Origin: JBBRHQ01 sp963725315
GTDB taxonomy: Bacteria > Actinomycetota > Thermoleophilia > Solirubrobacterales > 70-9
NCBI GenBank assembly: GCA_963725315.1
Contig: CAVRYA010000001.1
Span: 62,001 to 126,000, forward strand
Direction: 5' to 3'
Length of the DNA: 64,000 nt
The notes below the pieces were generated by a model that made no database searches, was not told where the DNA came from, and was given only the letters and a program-made list of their open reading frames with translations. Of this stretch, positions 16,899 through 25,214 are shown piece after piece. Position numbers and translations under genes: made by a program. Numbering within the stretch: position 1 is the stretch's first letter; every line of letters starts with the position of its first letter.

Positions 16899-17042
16899 AT
16901 GACCGACGCCCCCCAGCCTGAACAGAAGACCAAGCCTGGCGAGCCGGTCGAGAAGCCCGTCCCAACACGGCGAAGCTTCTTCGGTGCGATCAAAAAGGCC
17001 GCGCAAGACGCGGTGGTCAAGCGCACCAGCACAAAGGGGTAG
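16899..17042 (+). CDS. Small basic protein of the RRxxFGxxKxAA family
   Basis: 47 residues, MTDAPQPEQKTKPGEPVEKP then VPTRRSFFGAIKKAAQDAVV and KRTSTKG. The proline/charge-rich first half is probably disordered and the second half is an amphipathic basic helix. Paralogues at 4208-4393 and (broken) 12950-13038. Function unknown; a nucleic-acid- or membrane-associated role is only a guess from charge. Confidence 0.6.
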   Translation: MTDAPQPEQKTKPGEPVEKPVPTRRSFFGAIKKAAQDAVVKRTSTKG

Positions 17043-17201
17043 TTCGCAGCGAAGGCTCACCGGCGCGGCGGCGGCCACTTCCAAGGGCGGCAGGATCAGG
17101 TGCCCTCCTGGTCAGTCGGCAACCGTCGCTCGCTATCTGCGGCACAGAGGCCGTCCCGCCTTCGAGAACTCGGCGCTGTCCCTCGTGGGACGGTGCGACG
17201 A

Positions 17202-17558
17202 TCAGGAGCGGTGGCGGGTGGTGATCAGCCCCACGCCCAGGACGAGCCCGACGCCGAGTGCCGAAAGGAGGATGCGCGTGATGTCCAGGGTCGGTCGCCA
17301 GGCCACCCGGCCCTCATGGATCTCGAATGCCCCCGCGGGCCAGGCAGCCAAGCCGAGTCCCATGCCAGCACCAGTAGTCGGCTCACCCGCGTCAGTTTCG
17401 CGTTCCCCGGATCCCTTGCTGCCGCCACCGCCTCCTCCTCCGCCGATCACGGTGGCAGCCGGGATTACCGTGACGCCGTCGCGCTCTACTGGCTCACCGA
17501 AGACTTGGCGGGCGCTGAGCGCCTCACGTAGCGATCTCAATGCCTCTTGCGGTTCCAC
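17202..17558 (-). CDS. GerW/YtfJ-like spore protein homologue
   Basis: 118 residues from GTG at 17558. VFGEPVERDGVTVIPAATVI then an eight-glycine run, AGMGLGLAAWPAGAFEIHEG and VAWRPTLDITRIL match the Spore_YtfJ (GerW) family in order; a C-terminal membrane helix (LLSALGVGLVLGVGLI) follows. The family is known from Bacillus spores but is widespread in actinobacteria that do not form endospores, so sporulation should not be inferred. It is antisense to the SnoaL array around it. Confidence 0.82.
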   Translation of the reverse strand: MEPQEALRSLREALSARQVFGEPVERDGVTVIPAATVIGGGGGGGGSKGSGERETDAGEPTTGAGMGLGLAAWPAGAFEIHEGRVAWRPTLDITRILLSALGVGLVLGVGLITTRHRS

Positions 17559-17743
17559 CGGGAGCGTGGTTCGCGCGCGATGGTCTAGATCCTGCCTCGC
17601 GACGCGGGTCGTGGATCTGCCCGTGCCGACCGGAGCGTCTGCTGGCCGCCTGACCTAACCGAGCCAGCCTGACAGCCGCGTCGTTCGCCGGAGGTCTGAT
17701 CCCCTCCCGTCCGCTCCTCGTTGGCGAGGCGTCCCCGAGGGGC

Positions 17744-17749
17744 GATACT
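17744..17749 (+). promoter_or_regulatory. GATACT -10-like element of the SnoaL leader
   Basis: GATACTGACAGGCG before ATG 17758 (8-nt spacing). The upstream 150 bp resemble the leader part of the right-arm repeats (GTCCCCGAGGGGC). Confidence 0.5.
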
Positions 17750-17757
17750 GACAGGCG

Positions 17758-18165
17758 ATGTCGCAGGATGATGCGGAGGGGATTGTGCGGCGATTTCTCG
17801 GAGCGCTCGAACGAGGCGACTACGACGAGGCGCTCTCCTGCCTCCTTCCGGAAGTGGAGTGGAACAACACGACTGCCTTTCCGGGACAGCGCACGATTCA
17901 GGGGTCCAGCGGCAATTATCGAGTTCTGGAAATCGCTTATCGAGTCATTCGATCCTGAGGACCATTCGATGGAAATCGAGGACCTTCGTACCAGGGGCCG
18001 ACGAGTCGTGGCCGCAGTCCGCTCTCAGGGGCGGGGAGCTGGCAGCGGCGTTCCGGTGGACGTGCGGTGGGCGCTAGGTTTCTGGATCGGGGAGGATGGG
18101 ATCGGGCGGGTAGACATCCACGATGATTACCGAAAGCCCTCGAAGCCGCCGGGCTTAAGGACTAG
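17758..18165 (+). CDS. SnoaL-like protein with two single-base indels
   Basis: Starts MSQDDAEGIVRRFLGALERG. The GGGG at 17901-17904 has one base too many; removing it gives GPAAIIEFWKSLIESFDPED and the normal sheet (RRVVAAVRSQGRGAGSG). At 18133-18135 an A run is one base short; correcting it gives the standard ending KALEAAGLKD and TAG at 18163. Corrected, it is a full-length copy. Two indels within 240 bp point to decay or poor local sequence. Confidence 0.72.
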
Positions 18166-18225
18166 GCGATGTCGCGAGAACGTCGGAGCAACGACAGAGC
18201 GTGGTTGCCGCGCTACGATCGAAGC

Positions 18226-19197
18226 ATGGCCGATGTATACCGGCGTCATGTGATGATCGAGGCACCGCCGGAAGAGGTTTGGGCGATCGTCAGTGATCCC
18301 AGAACCCACTCCGATTGGTGGCCCGACGTGTACGAGGTCAGAGCTTCGGGCGAGCTCTCGGAGGGAGGCGAATACACGCGGGTTTCGCGTCGACTCGGCT
18401 TCCTGGACGTGGTCGACGCGGTCTGGGTCGTAGAGCGACTCGAACACCTGAAGGAGGCGCATTTCCGCTGCACGGTGTCCGGGACCTACACCCGATTCGC
18501 TCTTACCCCTGCGCAAGACGACACCTTCGTCGAGGTGGAGGCGGGAATGCTTCCCACCAACGCCCGCTGGCGGTTCCTCAAGACGATGGATCGGCTGTAC
18601 TTCCTGCCCTGGCTTCGGGATGTGCTCGACGCGCTTCCCAGGGCGGTTGCGAGCGGGGCAAGTAGGCCCGGCAGTACCCCCCGGAATCTGGTGGGGCGGG
18701 ATATTGCCCAGGCGATGTCGCATGAGATCGTGGAGATCGTGACCGGCATCTTCGAGGCCGTGAACGCACGCGACTTCGCAGCTGCTTTGGATCCCTACGC
18801 AGAGGACGCAACGCTTATTGTCCACGGAGGTCCCGTGAAGACCACGGAAACCGGCAAGAGGAGACGAGGGACCTTGGTGACCGCGTATTCCTCGTCGCGT
18901 CCCACCACGGGCACGGTCAGCTCAGCCGGGTATCGGTGGCCCAAGAAGATGCCTACGTCTTTGCGCTCCGCGAAGGCAAGGTGTTGCGGGCCGAAGTTTG
19001 GTTTGACAGAAAGACCGCCCTCGAAGCCGCCGGGCTGTCGGAGTAGCGCCCGCAGCCGCCGCACCTGGCCCGGCCCTCCTTCCCCTCGCTCAGCGGCCCT
19101 GCCCATGTCGCTTGCTACCGATTCCGCCCCCAGCTACCACCCCGCTTGCTACCGATCAGCTACCGATTCTCAGCGGGGCGGGGCTTCCCGGGCGTGA
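18226..19197 (+). CDS. SRPBCC-domain protein reading in frame into a damaged SnoaL copy
   Basis: MADVYRRHVMIEAPPEEVWA then IVSDPRTHSDWWPDVYEV is a typical START/SRPBCC (polyketide cyclase/dehydrase) beginning; GEYTRVSRRLGFLDVVDAVW and the final helix RFLKTMDRLYFLPWLRDVLD complete a domain of about 145 residues. No stop follows: the frame runs through the SnoaL leader (QAMSHEIVEIVTGIF) and then into an out-of-frame tail to 19197. ATG 18226 is chosen because TACGAT (18214-18219) lies 6 nt upstream, a leaderless arrangement. A lost or mis-sequenced stop near 18660 is likely. Confidence 0.65.
   Translation: MADVYRRHVMIEAPPEEVWAIVSDPRTHSDWWPDVYEVRASGELSEGGEYTRVSRRLGFLDVVDAVWVVERLEHLKEAHFRCTVSGTYTRFALTPAQDDTFVEVEAGMLPTNARWRFLKTMDRLYFLPWLRDVLDALPRAVASGASRPGSTPRNLVGRDIAQAMSHEIVEIVTGIFEAVNARDFAAALDPYAEDATLIVHGGPVKTTETGKRRRGTLVTAYSSSRPTTGTVSSAGYRWPKKMPTSLRSAKARCCGPKFGLTERPPSKPPGCRSSARSRRTWPGPPSPRSAALPMSLATDSAPSYHPACYRSATDSQRGGASRA
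18715..19046 (+). pseudogene. Internally deleted, frameshifted SnoaL copy
   Basis: MSHEIVEIVTGIFEAVNARD to HGGPVKTTETGKRRRG, then a jump of frame into DLGDRVFLVASHHGHGQ, VLRAEVWFDRKTALEAAGLS and E with TAG at 19044. About 20 codons of the middle are missing as well as a frame change. Preceded by GATATTGCCCAGGCG, a variant of the shared leader. Confidence 0.72.
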
Positions 19198-19302
19198 GCC
19201 GCCGTGCCTGCGAATCCTGGCCTCAGGCGGCGATTCCCCCGCCGTGTCGCGGTTTGACGCGGTTTGGCGCGGTCTGACGGGGAGACTGAACGAATCGGGG
19301 CG
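19106..19302 (+). repeat. Left-arm att-like repeat, copy 2 (ends in core beside tRNA-Pro 3' fragment)
   Basis: CTTGCTACCGATTCC, then GCTACCACCCCGCTTGCTAC and CGATCAGCTACCGATTC as in copy 1, three TTTGacGCGG-type iterons at about 19245-19275, ACGGGGAGACTGAA, and core TCGGGGCG at 19295-19302. Right of the core the sequence is a tRNA-Pro-like 3' half. Confidence 0.65.
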
Positions 19303-19340
19303 ACTGGATTTGAACCAGCGACCGCTCGGCCCCAGCCGGG
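19295..19340 (-). pseudogene. 3' half of a tRNA-Pro gene (GGG-type anticodon loop)
   Basis: On the minus strand: GGCTGGGGCCGAG (an anticodon loop CTGGGGC), variable region, T-arm GCTGGTTCAAATCCAGT and acceptor strand CGCCCCGA. The 5' half, D-arm and anticodon 5' stem are absent. This is what remains when an element integrates within a tRNA gene or displaces its 3' part. Confidence 0.6.
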
Positions 19341-19430
19341 GGACGTTGGTGCTCAATGCGTCCCTACGCGTCCCCCGCGTCCCCATCGTCCCCGCGGCGG
19401 GACAATCGGGACACATCGCACGATGCATCC

Positions 19431-19447
19431 GGTACCAAAGTGGTACC
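19431..19447. promoter_or_regulatory. GGTACCA-AAG-TGGTACC palindrome
   Basis: A perfect 7+7 inverted repeat about 80 bp before the release-factor-like gene, in a stretch with no ORF. Operator-like in form; the binding protein is not known. Confidence 0.35.
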
Positions 19448-19529
19448 ACGAGAGCCTCGGTGGCCGGGGGCGGCCCGGAGTCCGTAGCATCGGCGAGATC
19501 CGACCACAGATATCCGGTGGTGACCGCCT

Positions 19530-20646
19530 GTGACCGACCCCGAAGTGATCGACCAAGCACAGCTCCCCACATCTGAGACCGTTTCCGAGTTGCTCAGCTG
19601 GCGCCCCGCGAACGGCGTTCTATCCGTCTATGTGGATGCCGACCCGGCGGACAGGGGCGGTCGCTGGCGAATCGAGCTGCGTAACGGCCTGCAGCGCGCG
19701 GCCGAGGCCGCTGGCGAGGCCGCCGACGCGTCGGGGGCCGCGGAGGCGACGGCGAGACGACTCGAGCAGGCCCTCCTGGCCGAGCCGGGAGAAACGGCCG
19801 CCCGCACCCTGATCGGGTTCGCCCAGATCGACCGCGGGGACCCGGAGGTGCGCTGGTATTCGGCGCAGCTCCCGCTGGGGCGGACCGAGGTCCTCTACGG
19901 CCCCAGGCCGCAGGTGGGGCCGCTGGTGGCACTTCTCGACGAGGGCGCGCCGGTCGGTATCGCGGTGGTCTCGGCAGAGCGCGTTCGGCTGTTCCACTCC
20001 TTTCTCGGCCGGCTCGAACAGTTGCACGACTGGGAGCTGGAGCTGCTCAGCCTCGACTGGCGCGAGCGTAAGGCGCCGGTCTCCCGGGATCCCGGGGCCG
20101 GCCAGATGGTCTCCTCGGCCGGTCGCGACCAATACGAGCAGCGACTCGAATCCAACCGCGAGCGATTCGCGCATCAGACGGGTGGCCTCGCGCGAGAGAG
20201 CGCCCGAAAATACGACTGGCCCCAGGTCCTCTCCTTCGGCGACGAGCGTTACGTCCGCAAGTTCGAGGAGGGCCTCGCCGGCGATTGCGAGCTGCGGCAG
20301 ATCGAGTCCGCCGATCTGATCGGCCTGCCGACCCACAAGATCTCAGACCGGGTCGGGGCCCGGCGCCCGGCGCTCAACCGCAGCCGCGAACGAGAGCTGA
20401 TAGAGCGAGTCAAGGAAGCTGCCTTCGGCCGAAGCGCGCAGCGCGCTGGGCAAGCAGGAGACGCTCCAGGCTCTCGAGGAGGGACGCGTCGAGCACCTGC
20501 TCTTCGACGCCGAGGGAGAGCAGGGGGACATCGAGCAAATGATCGAGCTGGCCGTCACCACCGGTGCCGCGATCACGCCGGTGGAGGAAGAGAGCGCCGC
20601 CGAGCTATCCGACCAGGGCGGCGTCGCCGCGCTGCTTCGCTACTGA
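19530..20646 (+). CDS. baeRF/VLRF1-type release-factor-like protein, one frameshift
   Basis: GTG start at 19530. LLSWRPANGVLSVYVDADPA and RWRIELRNGLQRA open the eRF1-like N-domain; GAPVGIAVVSAERVRLFHSF and YDWPQVLSFGDERYVRKF follow in the order of bacterial archaeo-eukaryotic release factor homologues. One extra G at 20427-20428 breaks the frame; corrected, it continues AEARSALGKQETLQALEEGR, VEHLLFDAEGE, and VTTGAAITPVEEESAAELS to TGA at 20644. About 371 residues. Such proteins are proposed to act on stalled ribosomes. Adjacent genes give no further clue. Confidence 0.78.
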
Positions 20647-20699
20647 TCGAGGGCCGATTGCCCAGACCTCCGCGCACGAGCCGGGCCGAAGGCTGCGCC

Positions 20700-20999
20700 T
20701 CAGAATGCCCCGAGCAGGTCGCGGGCCTCCTCGACCTCGAGGTCGCCGTCGGCGACCTTGAAGCCGACCGTGTCGACAAAGTCGCCCGATCCGGCCTCAG
20801 TTCGGGTCGCGGCCATCTCCGGGGTGACGCCGGCGTCCGCGAGGTCGCGCGCCGCACTCGGATGGAAGCAGCGGGCCTTCAGCCACTCGTCGGCCTCGTC
20901 GGCCGAGAAGCCCGACTCGGTCCAGGTCTCGGCGGCGTCGTCGGGGTTGCCGCCGTGGGCGAAGTGCCCGTGCCTCTCGATCACGTCGCGGATCGTCAT
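20700..20999 (-). CDS. Conserved-looking small helical protein, unknown function
   Basis: 99 residues, MTIRDVIERHGHFAHGGNPD to VEEARDLLGAF, acidic and helical, with one cysteine (LKARCFHPS). The repeated pattern 'SADEADEWLKA' and 'TPEMAATRTEAG' looks like paired helices of a metal- or protein-binding module. Divergent from the protease gene with 35 bp between starts. Confidence 0.6.
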   Translation of the reverse strand: MTIRDVIERHGHFAHGGNPDDAAETWTESGFSADEADEWLKARCFHPSAARDLADAGVTPEMAATRTEAGSGDFVDTVGFKVADGDLEVEEARDLLGAF

Positions 21000-21034
21000 C
21001 GCCGTGACCCTATCCGGCGCAGGGCGGCGGGACC

Positions 21035-22189
21035 GTGACCGGCCGCAGCCTGCGAATCGGCCACCTCGCGGGAATCCCGATCGGCATCAGCCCGCTCTGG
21101 TTGCTGATCGTGGCCCTGATCACGGTCTCGCTTGGCGCCAGCTACTACCCGCAGGAGGTCAACGGCATCGCTCCCGGAGCCGCCTACTTGCTCGGCCTGG
21201 CCAGCGCCCTGCTCCTGTTCGCGAGCATCGTCGTTCACGAGCTCGGCCATGCGGTCGTCGCCCGGCGCCGCGGGGTGGCGATCGAGGGGATCGACCTCTG
21301 GCTGCTCGGCGGGGTGGCCAAAATGAGGGGCACGCCCCGAAGCGGGGCCGACGAGTTCCGCTACGCGGCCGCAGGCCCGCTGGTGACCGCGGTGATCGCC
21401 GCCCTATTCGGCGTCGTGCTGGTGGCGCTGCCAGCGGGGACCCCCGAGGCCCTGCGGGCACTGATCGGCTACCAGCTCCTGGTCAACGTCCTCATTCTCG
21501 GCTTCAACCTGATCCCGGCCTTCCCCCTCGACGGTGGGCGGCTGCTGCGAGCGTTCCTCTGGGCGCGCAGCGGGGACATGGTCCGCGCCACGTCGACCGC
21601 CGCCGCGATCGGCCGCGGCTTCGGCTGGGTCCTGATCGCCCTCGGGGCACTGGCGCTGCTGGCCGGGGCCCCGACCGGCATCTGGTTCGGGTTGATCGGC
21701 TTCTTCCTGATCTTCGCCGGGCGTGCCGAGCTCAGCCAACTCGAGCTGCGTAAGGCCTTCGCCGGGCATGAGGTGGGCTGGCTGGCCTCCTTCCCGGCGG
21801 TGACGATCCCGGGCGCGACCTCGGCGGCCGAGGCCGCCGGCGACTACTTCAGCCGCTACCGCTTCCAGTCCTTTCCGGTGCTCGACCCCACCGGCGTGGT
21901 CGGCCTGGTGACCATCGACCGCCTCGAGCATCTTCCACGAGACCAGCTCGAACGCACGCCGGTCTTCGCCCTTGCGGATCCTGACCCGACGCTGCTCGTC
22001 GACGAGCGCGGCGACATCGCCGAGCTGCTTGTCCGCCCCAGCTTCCAGCGCGTCGGTCGCGCAATCGTCACGGGGGCCGGCGGCCGTATCGGGATCATCT
22101 CGGTGACCGAGGTCGAGCGGGCCCTGCGGGCCTCGCGGCTGACCTCCGCCGGGTCCGATCCCCGACGCTCCGACCGGCCACAGGGCTAG
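21035..22189 (+). CDS. Site-2-protease family intramembrane metalloprotease with CBS-like C-terminus
   Basis: GTG start at 21035, 384 residues. Membrane helix VHELGHAVVARRRGVAIEG carries the zinc motif HELGH (68-72), and FNLIPAFPLDGGRLLRA supplies the third zinc ligand Asp. Six membrane helices are followed from about residue 240 by two CBS-like repeats (FQSFPVLDPTGVVGLVTIDR; GRIGIISVTEVERAL). This is the M50B/Rip3-like architecture. It would cleave a membrane-bound regulator, with the CBS pair sensing an adenine nucleotide; substrate unknown. Confidence 0.93.
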   Translation: MTGRSLRIGHLAGIPIGISPLWLLIVALITVSLGASYYPQEVNGIAPGAAYLLGLASALLLFASIVVHELGHAVVARRRGVAIEGIDLWLLGGVAKMRGTPRSGADEFRYAAAGPLVTAVIAALFGVVLVALPAGTPEALRALIGYQLLVNVLILGFNLIPAFPLDGGRLLRAFLWARSGDMVRATSTAAAIGRGFGWVLIALGALALLAGAPTGIWFGLIGFFLIFAGRAELSQLELRKAFAGHEVGWLASFPAVTIPGATSAAEAAGDYFSRYRFQSFPVLDPTGVVGLVTIDRLEHLPRDQLERTPVFALADPDPTLLVDERGDIAELLVRPSFQRVGRAIVTGAGGRIGIISVTEVERALRASRLTSAGSDPRRSDRPQG

Positions 22190-22407
22190 TTGGGCCCGGG
22201 TCACGGCGCCGCCCCCGTCGAGCGCTTTGCGCCTCCTCGATGCAGGTGCTTGGTCCTGGAGCGGCCTCTGGAGGGCGCGGGCCGTGCTCGACGCCTAGTG
22301 TCGACGGCCGCGTCATTCAAAGAGGTTTGAGCCCGCCAATCCCACGCCTCTGCGGCGCAGGCGGCGGAGTCTTAGAGTGAGCGGAGGACTACCCGCGAGG
22401 AGGAGAC

Positions 22408-22884
22408 ATGTCCAAGGAAGGCGTCGATGTGGTCACCGCCTACCTCGACGAACACGGGGCCAACTACCAGCTGGTCGAGCACGCGGAGCGCTTCACGGCC
22501 GCGGGCGAGGCTCAGGCCGCGGGGATCGAGCCGGGCGACGCCGCAAAGGACCTCGTGCTGCGCGATGGCGAGAGCTACGTGATGGCTGTGATCCCCGCCT
22601 CTCAGAGGCTGGACCTGGGCAAGGCCCGCCAGCTCTTGGAAGCGGGCAAGTCGCTGCGCCTGGCGACCGAGGACGAGATCGGCCGTGACTTCGAGCGGTT
22701 CGAGGTCGGTGCGATTCCACCGTTCGGGCCCCTGCACGGGATCCCGCAAATCGTCGACCGGCGTCTGCTCGAGCACGACCGTGTGCTCTGCAGTGCCGGG
22801 GATCACGCGCACGGCTTGCTCCTCGAACCCGACGAGATCGTCCGAGTTGCCGAAGCCCGCGTGGCCGACCTCTGCGAAGAGTGA
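22408..22884 (+). CDS. YbaK/ProX-domain aminoacyl-tRNA deacylase
   Basis: 158 residues starting at ATG 22408 after GAGGAGG. LDEHGANYQLVEHAERFTAA opens the YbaK fold, KDLVLRDGESYVMAVIPAS contains the conserved Lys, and GAIPPFGPLHGIPQIVDRRL holds the GxxxPFG motif. The family hydrolyses mischarged tRNA (for example Cys- or Ala-tRNA-Pro). A TTAGAGT -10-like stretch lies about 30 bp upstream. Confidence 0.9.
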   Translation: MSKEGVDVVTAYLDEHGANYQLVEHAERFTAAGEAQAAGIEPGDAAKDLVLRDGESYVMAVIPASQRLDLGKARQLLEAGKSLRLATEDEIGRDFERFEVGAIPPFGPLHGIPQIVDRRLLEHDRVLCSAGDHAHGLLLEPDEIVRVAEARVADLCEE

Positions 22885-22903
22885 TGAGCAGCTCGTCGTC
22901 GGT

Positions 22904-23215
22904 TCAGACCGAGCTTAGGCTGATCTCGACTGGAAACTCCTTCCCGTCACTTCGCCGAGCAGACAGGTCCAAGCCGATACCCATGGGGCACCTCTTGGGG
23001 TTGGCCGTGTATCGGCGCCGGTTTTTGACGTGGATCTGCTCTAGGCGATCGGGGACCAGCATCTCCACCTCGTGGCCGACCAACTCGCCTCTTGCGTAGC
23101 CGAACATGCTCTCGGCCTCGCTGTTGACCATCTGGATCTGGCCGCGCTGGTCGACGATCACAATCGCGTCAGGCGCAGATACGAGGAGTGCCTCATAGCT
23201 CGTGTCCGGCAGGCG
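22904..23215 (-). pseudogene. Truncated PAS-domain gene fragment
   Basis: YEALLVSAPDAIVIVDQRGQ, IQMVNSEAESMFGYARGELV and DGKEFPVEISLSSV form a nearly complete PAS domain. A TGA at 22904-22906 then ends it; the same frame continues past the stop as TDDELLI, as expected for a PAS strand, and after that runs into the 3' end of the deacylase gene on the other strand. No output domain and no good start are present, so it is a remnant of a sensor protein. Confidence 0.7.
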
Positions 23216-23406
23216 GCTGCTTCGGGCTCGGCCCTGGGGTGCTCGGCGTGCGTGGCCTCGTCGTCCATGGTCGCCCCGTCCGCGGCCTAAACCGTAACGG
23301 GTCGGTGGCGCCCGCGATTTCGTGCTCGGTCTGGCGAGGCCGGCATCCGGCTGACTACGAGTACGGCATCCGGGCTGACCACGGAGATGGTCCAGCATGG
23401 CAGTCG

Positions 23407-23412
23407 TAGGCT
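23407..23412 (+). promoter_or_regulatory. TAGGCT -10 element of a leaderless gene
   Basis: TAGGCT fits TANNNT and lies 6 nt before ATG 23419, with no Shine-Dalgarno. Confidence 0.5.
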
Positions 23413-23418
23413 TCTTGA

Positions 23419-24429
23419 ATGCCCGAGAGCACCAGCTTGGCAGAGCTGCCCCAGGTGCCGTGCGCGCTGGCCGTCTTCGCCCCGTCGCCGGCGGTGACGA
23501 TCACGGTCGAGCCGAGCCCTGGCGAAGAGCCCGATATCCACCTCCACGCTGGCGGCCAGGGCTTCTGGGTTGCGCACATGGCCGCACGGCTCGGCGCCAG
23601 GGTGAGTCTCTGCGCCCCACTGGGGGGCGAGACCGGCACCGTGCTCGAGTCGCTGCTGGCGGTGGATGGGATCTCGGTCCTATCGGTCGATACCGAAGGC
23701 GCCAATGGCGCGTACCTGCACGATCGGCGCAGTGGGGAGCGCAGGGTGATCGCAGAGACCTCGAGTCCCTCCCTCGCAAGGCATGAGCTCGATGACCTTT
23801 ACGGCATCACCCTCGCCTCGGGCCTGGACTCGGACGCTGTGCTGGTCACCGGGCCGCGCAACGAGGGTGTCCTGCAGGCGGATGTGTTCGAGCGACTCTG
23901 CCGGGACCTACGGACCAACGGCCGCCTCGTGCTCGCCGACCTAAGCGGCGAGCCGCTGACCGCCGCGCTTCGAGGCGGCGTCGACTTCCTCAAGGTGAGC
24001 GATCAGGAGCTGCTGGACGATCAACGTCTGGACGGCCGAGGTCTGCCGGCAGCGGTCGAAACCGCCGGCGCGCTTCATGCCGAGGGTGCGGCGAACGTGC
24101 TGGTCACCCGGTCGGCGGAATCCGCTGTGCTCCATGCGGGAGGGCGTGTGTTCGCCGTCCACGGCCCACATTTCGCGCCGGTCGACGAGCACGGCGCCGG
24201 GGATTCGCTGTTCGCCGGGATTGGCGTGGGGATGGGTGCAAGACTGCCGATCGAGGCCGCGGTCAAGCTGGGCGTCGCGGCGGGGGCGCTCAACGTCGCC
24301 CGTCACGGGCTCGGGACCGGCCACATGCGCGAGGTAGCGAGGCTCGCCGAGGAGGTCCGCGTGGATTCGCTGCGGCTCGATCAGCTGGAGGCCGGTGGCG
24401 AAGCGTCCGCCGCCTCAACCGCCTCCTGA
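23419..24429 (+). CDS. PfkB-family sugar kinase (1-phosphofructokinase-like)
   Basis: 336 residues. GGQGFWVAHMAARLGARVSL is the N-terminal PfkB signature and DEHGAGDSLFAGIGVGMGAR the C-terminal one with the catalytic Asp and anion hole. LKVSDQELLDD is the usual VKPNxxEL position, here KVSDQEL, as in the fructose-1-phosphate/tagatose kinase branch. It phosphorylates a sugar or sugar phosphate using ATP. Its last 49 bp overlap the convergent IMPase-family gene. With the DUF2090 gene at 25838 it may be the kinase half of a split IolC-like pair. Confidence 0.88.
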   Translation: MPESTSLAELPQVPCALAVFAPSPAVTITVEPSPGEEPDIHLHAGGQGFWVAHMAARLGARVSLCAPLGGETGTVLESLLAVDGISVLSVDTEGANGAYLHDRRSGERRVIAETSSPSLARHELDDLYGITLASGLDSDAVLVTGPRNEGVLQADVFERLCRDLRTNGRLVLADLSGEPLTAALRGGVDFLKVSDQELLDDQRLDGRGLPAAVETAGALHAEGAANVLVTRSAESAVLHAGGRVFAVHGPHFAPVDEHGAGDSLFAGIGVGMGARLPIEAAVKLGVAAGALNVARHGLGTGHMREVARLAEEVRVDSLRLDQLEAGGEASAASTAS

Positions 24430-25208
24430 ACAAGCGGCAGCAGCTCATCGACCAGGCCGGGCGTGCAGCAGATGGTGAATTCGGCCTGGGGCGTCCACGG
24501 GGAACCGCCATGGTCGAACGCCTCGGCGCCCGCCTCTCGGGCGATCAGCACGCCGGCGGTGACGTCCCAGGGAAGGCTCGAGAGCATCACCGAGACATCG
24601 AGGCGGCCGGCAGCGAGCCAGGCCAGGTCGAGGCACTCCGACCCGTGCACCCGAACCCGCAGGCATCTCGGGACGAAGCGTTCCATCAACTCACGGTGGA
24701 TCGGATTCTCCACCTTCGCCCTCGGACCCACGGCGAAGTCGGCGAAACCGACCATCGCCTCGTCCAACCCGCCCGGTTCCAGGACCGTGATCGTGCGACC
24801 GTTCAGCGAGGCGCCCCCGCCCCGGGTCGCCACGTAGCGCTCCCCGATCAGCGGCAGGTCTATGAGCCCCAGGGTGGGCTCGCCCCGCTCCACCAGGGCG
24901 AGTGAGATCGCGCAGAGGGGGCTGCCCTTCGCAAAGTTCACGGTCCCATCGATCGGATCCAGGACCCACATCGCCTCCAGGCTGCCGTCGCGCTCGCCCT
25001 CCTCCTCTCCCAGGAAGGCAAGCCCGGGCGCCGCTTCCTCGAGGGTCGCCCGGATCGTCTCCTCGATCCTCAGGTCGACCTCGGTGGCAAAGTCACGATC
25101 GCCCTTGGAGATAACGGTGCCAACGCTACGCCGGCCGCGGCGGAGAAGCGCGGCTCCCGAGTCGACGGCCCGCTCGGCGGCCAGCAGCAGTGCGGGATCG
25201 ACCGTCAC
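24381..25208 (-). CDS. Inositol-monophosphatase-family phosphatase
   Basis: 275 residues from ATG/GTG at 25208. FLGEEEGE, WVLDPIDGTVNFAKG and SLPWDVTAGVLIAREAGAEA are the three metal-binding motifs in order. It hydrolyses inositol-1-phosphate, histidinol phosphate, fructose bisphosphate or a related sugar phosphate by a two- or three-Mg mechanism. Convergent overlap with the PfkB kinase. Confidence 0.93.
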   Translation of the reverse strand: MTVDPALLLAAERAVDSGAALLRRGRRSVGTVISKGDRDFATEVDLRIEETIRATLEEAAPGLAFLGEEEGERDGSLEAMWVLDPIDGTVNFAKGSPLCAISLALVERGEPTLGLIDLPLIGERYVATRGGGASLNGRTITVLEPGGLDEAMVGFADFAVGPRAKVENPIHRELMERFVPRCLRVRVHGSECLDLAWLAAGRLDVSVMLSSLPWDVTAGVLIAREAGAEAFDHGGSPWTPQAEFTICCTPGLVDELLPLVQEAVEAADASPPASS

Positions 25209-25214
25209 CGAGCG

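Noticed and set aside
17202..17558. GerW homologue as evidence of endospore formation
   Set aside because: The family is common in non-sporulating actinobacteria and no other sporulation genes are in the window.
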